Shown piece after piece: positions 56,570 to 64,000 of a DNA stretch of 64,000 nt (position 1 is the stretch's first letter; every line of letters begins with the position of its first letter). The notes beneath the pieces are model-generated. The model was not told the origin of the DNA. It saw only the letters and a list, made by a program, of their open reading frames with translations, and did no database searches. Made by a program: the position numbers and the translations under genes. The DNA comes from Nicotiana tabacum (lineage: Eukaryota > Streptophyta > Magnoliopsida > Solanales > Solanaceae): contig NC_134097.1 in NCBI RefSeq assembly GCF_000715075.1, forward strand, positions 127,222,997-127,286,996. Reading direction: 5' to 3'.

Positions 56570-57010
56570 CACAGTATCAATCGCTCAACATAGTATCAGC
56601 CCCTCGGGCTCACTCTCAGTACAGTATCAGCCCATCGAGCTCACTCTCAATAGTATCAGCCCCTCGGGCTACCTCACAATCACTCATATCAGCCCCTCGG
56701 GCATAACATAAATCACTCAGAACAATGGGTACCCGCGCTCACTGTGGATATGCAGACTCCGGAGGGGCCCCTTAGGGCCCAAGCGCTATATCAAGCCACC
56801 TCGTGGCATCATCACTCAACATATCCTCACATCACTCAAGCCACCGCGTGGCATATAAAGTATCTCAGGCCCTCGGCCTCACATCACTCAAGCCACCGCG
56901 TGGCATAAATAATAACTCAGGCCATCGGCCTCATATCACTCAGCATATCCTCACTTATGGCCCTCGGCATCACTCAGTCCGGAAATCATCATAATCCCCT
57001 TGGGCATTAG
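56570..57010 (-). repeat. Hairpin array with changing stems in E4 LTR
   Basis: About a dozen small dyads (plus strand given): GCCC-CTC-GGGC (56570), AGCCC-CTC-GGGCT (56598, 56658), GCCAC-CTC-GTGGC (56795), GCCAC-CGC-GTGGC (56840, 56892), AGGCC-CTC-GGCCT (56867), AGGCC-ATC-GGCCT (56919), ATG...CAT (about 56957). Three-base loops are mostly CTC, CGC or ATC. The array lies downstream of the TATA box in the LTR sense, so it should be transcribed. Confidence 0.85.
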
Positions 57011-57901
57011 TAAAACAGTAGTCCTCAGCCCAAAACATGATGTAGAAATATCATTTTAGTTTCAAAACTGAGTAAAAGTGGTTGAGTTTGTAAAACAGTA
57101 GATATCAACAGGACCGAGTTCAAATAATAAGTCAAGTAGTGAGGAAACAGTGATAAAAATCCCCGAAGGGTTCAAATAGTTGGCACGAAACCCAAATATG
57201 GCAATCAGCCCAAATCGTGATGATAACCAATGAATTTCAGTCAAATATTCGGTAAAATCATAAATCGGGATGGACCAAATCACAATCCCCAGTATTGAAA
57301 GACCCCACGCTCATCATCCAATGCGTATCTTGCCTCAATATAGCACTACGATGTGCAATCCGGGGTTTCAAACCCTCAGGACATCATTTACAACCATTAC
57401 TCACCTCAAACTAGCTAATTCTCTAGCTCGCGACGCCTTTGCCCCTCGAATTGGCCTCCACACGCGTCGAATCTATCCAAAATCAGAACGAATACGTCAC
57501 AATATGCTAAGGGAACAAAGCCCAAGTGAAAACATTCGAAAAATATCAAAAATCTCAAAATTAGCAAAACCCGAGCCTCGGGCCCACATCTCGGAATCAC
57601 GTAAAATTTACATTTTCAGAATCTTCATACCCTTACGAGTCTAACCATACCAAAATTATCCAATTCCGATACCATTTGGTCCTTCAAATCATCATTTTAC
57701 ATTTTTAAAAGGTTTCACAATTTTTTCCCCAAATTCCATCTCAAATCACGAATTAAATGATGAATTCAGTGATAGATTCATGTATTCTAGCCAAATCTGA
57801 GTTAAAATCACTTACCTCGATGAATTTCTTGAAAAACCTTCGAAAAATCACCAAAATCCGAGTTCTCTAGGTTAAAATATTAAATAAAACCCAAGACCTC
57901 G

Positions 57902-57910
57902 TATTTATAG
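57902..57910 (-). promoter_or_regulatory. Candidate TATA box of E4 LTR
   Basis: The minus strand reads CCTATAAATACGAGG, about 915 bases into the LTR. Confidence 0.65.
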
Positions 57911-57930
57911 GTACCCCTCAGGTTTCAGCT

Positions 57931-58130
57931 ACCGCGGGCCGCACCAAAACGACCGCGGTTCGCGCAAACGCCTACCGCGGCCGCGGCCGCTTTTGTGCGG
58001 TCCGTGCGACGCCTACCGCGCCCATTTTTGTGCGGTCCGCGCGACGCCTACCGTGCCCGCGCCCGCTTTTGTGCGGTCCGTACAGCACTCAACGCGGGCG
58101 CACTTATTTTTATGCGGACCGCGTGAGTGA
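57931..58130 (-). repeat. CpG-rich repeats just upstream of the E4 TATA box
   Basis: Four to five diverged units of CGCCTACCGCG...TTTTGTGCGGTCCG within an otherwise AT-rich LTR, including CCGCGGCCGCGGCCGC. They end about 20 bases before the TATA box in the element sense. Confidence 0.75.
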
Positions 58131-58821
58131 GTTCCGGGGCCTGCAACCCCTGTAGGCCTGCTACAACTATGATTTTTGCACTAAAACATCCCGGAACCTA
58201 CCTGGAACTCCCAGAACTTCAAACCAATTGCACAAACACATCCCATGATATCGTTTAAACTTGCTCAAAACTTCGAAACGCTCAAAACAATATCAAATCA
58301 CCAATTTAACATAGGAGTCAAGCCTAAGAACTCCAAGAACATTTAAATTATGCTTTCGATCAAAAGGTCTATCAAATCTCGTCCGAATGGCCTAAAATTT
58401 TGCACACACATCCCAAAAGACACAATGAAGCTACTGCAACTCTCGGAATTCTATTACGACCCCTATATCAAAATCTCTCCTATCAACCGGAATTTGCCGA
58501 AATATCAATTTCGCCAATTCAAGCCTAAATCTTCTCTACAACTCCAAAACCCATTCCGATCGCGCTCCTAGGTCACAAATCACCTCCCGAAGCTAACCGA
58601 ACTATCAGAACTCACTTCCGAGCCTTCTAACACATAAGTCAATACCCGGTTGACTTTTCCAACTTAAGCCTTCTTAAAAGAGACTAAGTGTCTCATTTCT
58701 TACCAAATCCTCTCCGAACTCGAACTAATCAACTCGATCACATAAAACACGGATAACAAAGCATAAAAAAGCTAAAATGGGGGAAACAGAGCGGTAACTC
58801 ATGAGACGACTTGCCGGGTCG

Positions 58822-61800
58822 TCACATCCTCCCCAACTTAAACAAACGTTCGTCCTCGAACGAGTCAAGAAACATACCTGAAGCCTCAAACAGAAGAGGA
58901 TATTTGCTACGTATCTCCTACTCGGTCTCCCAGGTAGCCTCCTCCATGAGCTGACCTCTCCACTGCACTTTTACTGAAGTTATATAATTTGACCTCAACT
59001 TCCGAACATGGCGACCCAAAATAGCTATTGGCTCCACATCAAAGGTCAAATCATCATCCAACTGAACCATGCTGAAGTCCAAAACATGACACGGATCCCC
59101 AATATACTTCCGGAGCATAGAAACATGAAATACCGGATGCACACTCGACAGGCTAGGTGGTAAAGCAAGCTCATAAGCCACCTCCCCAATCCTCCGAAGC
59201 ACCTCAAAAGGCCCAATGAATCGAGGACTCAACTTGCCTTTCTTCCCAAACCTCATAACACCCTTCATGGGTGAAACCTTCAGCAAGACCTTCTCACCGA
59301 CCATGTAGGACACATCTCGAACCTTCCGGTCTGCATAACTCTTCTGACGCGACTGCGCTGTACGAAGCCTCTCCTGAATCACCTTCACCTTCTCTAAGGC
59401 ATCCTGAACCAAATCTATCCCCAATAGTCTAGCCTCGCCGGGCTCGAACCAACCAACCGGAGATCTACACCGCCTTCCGTACAAAGCCTTATATGGAGCC
59501 ATCTGAATACTCGACTGGTAGCTGTTGTTATAAGCAAACTCTGCAAGTGGTAGAAACTTATCCCATGAACCTCCAAAGTCAATAACACAAGCACGCAACA
59601 TGTCCTCCAATATCTGAATAGTACGCTCAGACTGTCCGTCCGTCTGAGGATGAAACGCTGTGCTCAACTCTACCTGAGTACCTAACTCTCTCTGACCGGC
59701 TCTCCAAAACTGCAAAGTAAACTAAGTACCTCTATCTGAGATGATGGAGACCGGAACACCATGCAACCGAACAATCTCCCGAATATAAATCCCTGCCAAC
59801 CGCTCTGAAGAATAGGTAGTACACATAGGGATGAAGTGCGCAGACTTGGTCAGCCGATCCACAATCACCCAAATAGCATCGAACTTCTTCAAAGTCCGAG
59901 GAAGACCACTCACAAAATCCATGGTGACCCTCTCCCACTTCCACTCGGGAATAACCATCTGCTGAAGCAAGCCACCCGGTCTCTGATGCTCATATTTCAC
60001 CTGCTGACAATTGAGACACCGAGCTACAAATCCCACGATATCTTTCTTCATTCTTCTCCACCAATAGTGCTGCCTCAAATCCTGATACATCTTCGCGGCA
60101 CCCGGATGAATGGAATACCGCGAGCTATGGGCCTCCTCCAGAATCAACTCTCTAAGCCCATCCACATTGGGCACACAAATCCGGCCCTACATCCTCAACA
60201 CACCATCATCACCGACAGTCACATCTCTGGCATCATCATGTTGGACTCTGTCCTTAAGGACAAGCAAATGCGGATCATCATACTGGCGCTCTATGATACG
60301 ATCATATTAGGAAGACCGAGAAACCACACATGCCAACACCCGACTGGGCTCCGAAATATCCAATCTCACGAACAGATTGGCCAAGGCCTGAACATCAACT
60401 GCAAGAGGTCTCTCCCCAACTGGAATATATGCCAAACTCCCCATACTCACTGCCTTTCGACTCAATGCATCGGCCACCACGTTGGCCTTTTTCGGATGGT
60501 ACAGAATAGTGATATCACAATCCTTAAGCAACTCCAACCATCTCCGCTGCCTCAAATTAAGATCTTTTTGCTTAAACAAATGCTGAAGACTGCAATAATC
60601 AGTGAACACCTCACAAGATACGCCATACAAGTAATGCCTCCAAATCTTCAATGCATGAACTATGACAGCCAACTCCAAATCATGAACAGGGTAGTTCTTC
60701 TCATGGGGCTTCAGCTAACGAGAAGCATAAACAATAACTCTACCCTCCTGCATCAACACACAACCAATCCCAACTCTCGAAGCATCACAATACACAGTAT
60801 ATGAACCTGAAGCTGATGGCAAAACCAACACTAGAGTTGTGGTCAAGACTGTCTTGAGCTTCTGAAAGCTCTCCTCACACTCGTCCGACCATACAAATGG
60901 AGCACCCTTCTAAGTCAACTTGGTCAAGGGTTATGCAATGGATGAAAATCCCTGGACAAACCGGCGATAATAGCCTGCCAACCCAAGAAAGCTACGAATC
61001 TCTGTGGCTGAGAACGGTCTGGGACAACTCTGAACCGCCTCTATCTTCTTCGGATCAACCTGTATACCCTCGCTGGACACCATATGCCCCAAGAAAGCCA
61101 CTGAACTGAGCCAAAACTCACACTTGGAGAATTTTGCATAAAGCTTCTCCTCCCTCAATCTCTGCAACACAACCCTCAAATGCTCTGCATGCTCCTCCTG
61201 ACTATGCGAGTATACCAAAATATCATCAATGAATACTTTAACGAATGAATCAAGATAAGGCCGGAACACGCTGTTCATTAAATGCATGAATGCTACTGGG
61301 GCATTGGTTAGCCCGAATGACATAACAAGAAACTCATAATGACCATATCTGGTCCTGAAAGCAGTCTTAAGAATATCTAAATCCCTTATCTTCAACTGGT
61401 GATAACCCGAACAGAGATCAATCTTGGAGAATACCCTCGCTCCCTGAAGCTGATCAAATAAATCACCAATGCGAGGCAAAGGATACTTGTTCTTAATTGT
61501 TACTTTATTTAATTGCCTATAATCAATGCACATTCTCATCGTGCCATCCTTCTTCTTCACAAATAAAACCGGTGCACCCCAAGGGGACATACTAGGCCGA
61601 ATGAACCCCTTATCTAGGAGTTCCTAAAGCTGTTCTTTCAATTCTTTCAACTCTGCTGGTGCCATACGATATGGCAGAATAGAAATGGGCTAAGTGCCCG
61701 GCACCAGGTCAATACCAAAATCAATGTCCCTGTCCGGTGGCATGCCCAGCAGGTCTGCAGGAAACACATCGGGAAAATCCCTCACAACTGGGACAGAATC

Positions 61801-63798
61801 AATACTAGGAGTCTCAGCTCCAACATCCCTCACAAATGCTAGATATGAAAGGCAATCCTTCCCAACCATACGCTGGGCCTTCAAGAAAGAGATCACTCTA
61901 CTAGGGATATAATCAGTCACACTACGCCACTCGATCCGCGGTACACCCGGCATAGCCAAAGTGACTGTCTTAGCATGACAGTCTAGAATAGCACGACATG
62001 GAGATAGCCAATCCATGCCCAAAATGACATCAAAATCCACCATGCTCAATAGCAATAGATCCACTCGGGTCTCCAGACCCCCAATAGTCACCACACATGA
62101 CCGGTATACACGGTCTACAACAACAGTATCGCCCACTGGGATAGATACATGAATAGGTAAAGCAAGAAACTCACGGGGCGTACCCAAATAATGAGCAAAG
62201 TATGGTGACACATAAGAAAAGGTGGAACCGGGATCAAATAATACAAAGGCATCTCTGTGGCAGACTAAAACAATACCTGTAATGACAGCATCCGAAGCAA
62301 TGGCGTCGGGTCTGCCCGGGAGTGCATAGAAACGGGCCTGACTGCCCCCTGATCGACCTCCCCCTCTGGGGCGAACCCTGGCTGCCTGACCTCCACCCCT
62401 AGCTGGGTGGGTGGGTAGTAAAGTAACTGGAGCAGAAGTCGAGGGCTGACCCCTCTGCTGGGACGAACTAGCAACACGACGAGGACACTGCCTCCACACA
62501 TGTCCAAACTCTCCACACTCAAAAAAACTCCCAGGTGCTGGAGAAGGGGATTGAAGGGAAACCCTCGCACCGGAGTGACCAGCTGATGTACTCGGCATAG
62601 AAGAACCCTAAGCTGACGGGGCACGAGATGAACTCTGGGATGGAAGGGCACTGAGTGATGACTAGCCCCGCTGAGATCCATGATGACCATGACCCGAAGA
62701 TGCCCCGCGATACTCTGGGCGGGCTGACTGAACAGGCCTGAAAGAATGGCCTCTACCATGCTGAAACTGGCCCCTCGAAGAAGCATCACTATAACTGCCA
62801 GATCCTCGAGGCTTCTTGGCCTCCCTCTCCTCTCATTCCTGACGGCGAACCGTCTCAATCTCGCGAGCGATATCAACCACCTCCTCGAACATAGCACCCA
62901 ACACCCTCTCTCGGGTCATAAGAATACGGAGGTGATAGTTAAGGCCATCAACAAATCTTCTGATCCTCTCACGATCTGTCGGAACCATCCAAATGGCATG
63001 ACAAGACAACTTAGAAAACCTCGACTCATATTGTGACACAGTCATATCCCCATATCGCAAACACTCAAACTGTCCACGCAGCTCCTCTCTGCGGGACTGC
63101 GGCACATACTTCTCCAAGAAGAGAGTGGAGAACTGCTGCCAAGTAAGGGGCGCTGTTCCAACCGGCCTACGCCTCTCATACACCTCCCACCATATGAAGG
63201 CAGCCCCAATAAACTGAAAGATGGTAAATTCCACACCACTAGTCTCAAGAATCCTTGCTATACGGAGCATCCGCTGACACTTATGAAGAAAACCATGGGT
63301 ATCCTCGCCCTCGGCACCACTGAATGACGGAGGCTGGAGTCTACCAAACCTCTCAAGACGACGCTGCTCATCATCCAGCATAACTGGCACAACAAACTCT
63401 TGAGCTGTTGCAACCGGCTGAGCTGGAGGTGCCCCCGGTATCTGTAGTCCCTGCACCACCTGCTCAGGTGTGCGAGCAGCGGGGGTCTGATTGCCTCCCC
63501 CGGCCTGTGAAGTAGCTGCCGCTATAGTGGCTGAAACTGCCTGAGCCAGGCCAGTGCATACTGATAAGATCTGTGCCAAGGCCTCGTGAAGACCCGGAAC
63601 CACGATAGGCACAACTGGTGCCTGAACTGGTACTGCTGGAGCATCCATAGCTGGAGCTTGATCCGGAGCCGGGGCAGCTGGTGGGTCAACATGTGCTGCT
63701 CTCGCTGCTCTGCCTCTGCCACATCCATGGCCTCTAGTGGCCTCAGTGGGTGGCACTGGTGGTCGTCCACCTCGTCCGGTAGCGCGAGTCCTCGCCAT
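58822..63798 (-). pseudogene. gag-pol: E4 gag-pol polyprotein: one frame, twelve nonsense codons, no frameshift
   Basis: From ATG 63798 (MARTRATGRGG) to TGA 58822. Domains: capsid (about 63400-62860); CCHC knuckle whose first Cys is replaced (SFFECGEFGHVWRQC, about 62525); protease DPGSTFSYVS (about 62235); RT with FIDDILVYS (about 61225) and YRQLNK; RNase H with YCDAS (about 60795) and VADALSRK; integrase HHCC ending CLNCQQ (about 60010), core MDFVSGLP and DRGT; chromodomain with VKVQWRG and EEATWE (about 58980-58925). In-frame stops at 62833, 62662, 62608, 61690, 61624, 60931, 60910, 60715, 60307, 60187, 59722 and 58918. Length about 1658 codons. Not functional as read. Confidence 0.93.
58827..58840 (-). 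promoter_or_regulatory. E4 polypurine tract
   Basis: The minus strand reads AAGTTGGGGAGGA immediately before the LTR start TGTGACG. Confidence 0.75.
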
Positions 63799-63987
63799 AT
63801 GCGAGAGAATCGAATAATAGAAGTTTAGCGTTCAGATCAACAAGTTCGCACAACAGGAGTTTCAAGAATATGAAGTTTTTTCCTAAAGGTTCTGCAGCCT
63901 CTCGAGGATAAATACAGACGTCTCTGTACCGATCCGCGAGATTCTACTAAACCTGCTCATGACTCGTGAGACCTATGTCACCTAGGC
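63799..63987 (-). other. E4 untranslated leader
   Basis: About 190 bases between the primer site and the gag ATG, with no ORF of note. Confidence 0.6.
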
Positions 63988-64000
63988 TCTAATACCAACT
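63988..64000 (-). promoter_or_regulatory. E4 primer binding site (initiator Met tRNA type)
   Basis: The minus strand reads AGTTGGTATTAGAGCC at the window edge, matching TTGGTATCAGAGC-type sites complementary to initiator tRNA-Met, with one transition. The 5' LTR should end just beyond base 64000. Confidence 0.85.

Larger units (their letters stand above)
55945..58826 (-). repeat. E4 3' LTR (about 2.9 kb)
   Basis: The minus strand starts TGTGACGACCCGGCAAG (58826) and ends GGGTCGTGATA (55945; the terminal CA is mutated to TA). A TATA box at 57910-57902, a CpG-rich array upstream of it and a hairpin array downstream of it are listed separately. Confidence 0.85.
55945..64000 (-). mobile_element. 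E4: Tekay/Del-type chromovirus element, minus strand
   Basis: Read on the minus strand: primer site at the window edge, gag, protease, RT, RNase H, integrase with a chromodomain, polypurine tract and 3' LTR (55945-58826). The chromodomain and pol order identify a chromovirus; sequence features fit Tekay/Del. The 5' LTR is right of base 64000. It inserted into the 5' part of the MULE transposase gene, with AAACC (55940-55944) as the near-side target copy. Confidence 0.9.

Noticed and set aside
60307..60804. Plus-strand ORF of 322 codons (59836-60804)
   Set aside because: Exact antisense of the E4 RNase H/integrase coding frame; composition reflects the true gene.

Overview
This is a plant nuclear window made almost entirely of transposable elements, with one host gene. 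The repeat families and the intron-rich PDX2 gene suggest a Solanaceae genome, probably Nicotiana-like. That is inferred from family resemblance, not tested. I see no bacterial operon, CRISPR array, rRNA or tRNA gene.

Layout. E1 (1-15531, +) is a Tat/Ogre-type Ty3/gypsy element whose 5' LTR lies left of the window. It has a broken gag, a protease with a G-patch-like domain, an intact 1150-residue RT/RNase H/integrase frame, a 42-bp repeat array and a 4.55-kb 3' LTR. Its LTR ends inside the protease/G-patch region of E2 (15532-26502, +), a second, badly decayed Tat element with a 4.65-kb LTR, so E1 appears nested in E2. The E2 LTR in turn abuts the 3' side of E3 (26503 to about 33866, -), a decayed Tat-like element that may carry an antisense extra ORF.

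34458-40531 (-) is the host gene: PDX2, the glutaminase subunit of vitamin B6 (PLP) synthase. Seven exons with GT-AG borders join into an unbroken 251-residue protein. Its introns hold two MITEs with clear target-site duplications, a LINE fragment and a SINE-like repeat.

40849-46797 is E5, a complete small LTR element (TSD ATTAT) with a gag-like ORF and no pol. 46803-55944 holds what may be parts of one Mutator-like (MULE) element: a plant-mobile-domain (MAIN-like) pseudogene (+) interrupted by a hAT-type MITE, a small GRF-zinc-finger-like gene (-), and a MURA-type transposase pseudogene (-), with several satellite arrays. E4 (55945-64000, -) is a Tekay/Del-type chromovirus element that cut off the 5' end of the transposase gene. 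Its 3' LTR is complete, its gag-pol is one continuous frame with twelve nonsense codons, and its primer binding site is the last bases of the window.

The most unusual signal is that several unrelated elements carry arrays of small hairpins. In the E2 3' region (20378-21064) and the E4 LTR (56570-57010) the stem sequence changes from unit to unit while the two arms stay complementary, as expected if an RNA or DNA hairpin is being maintained. Weaker forms occur in E3, E1 and the MULE region.
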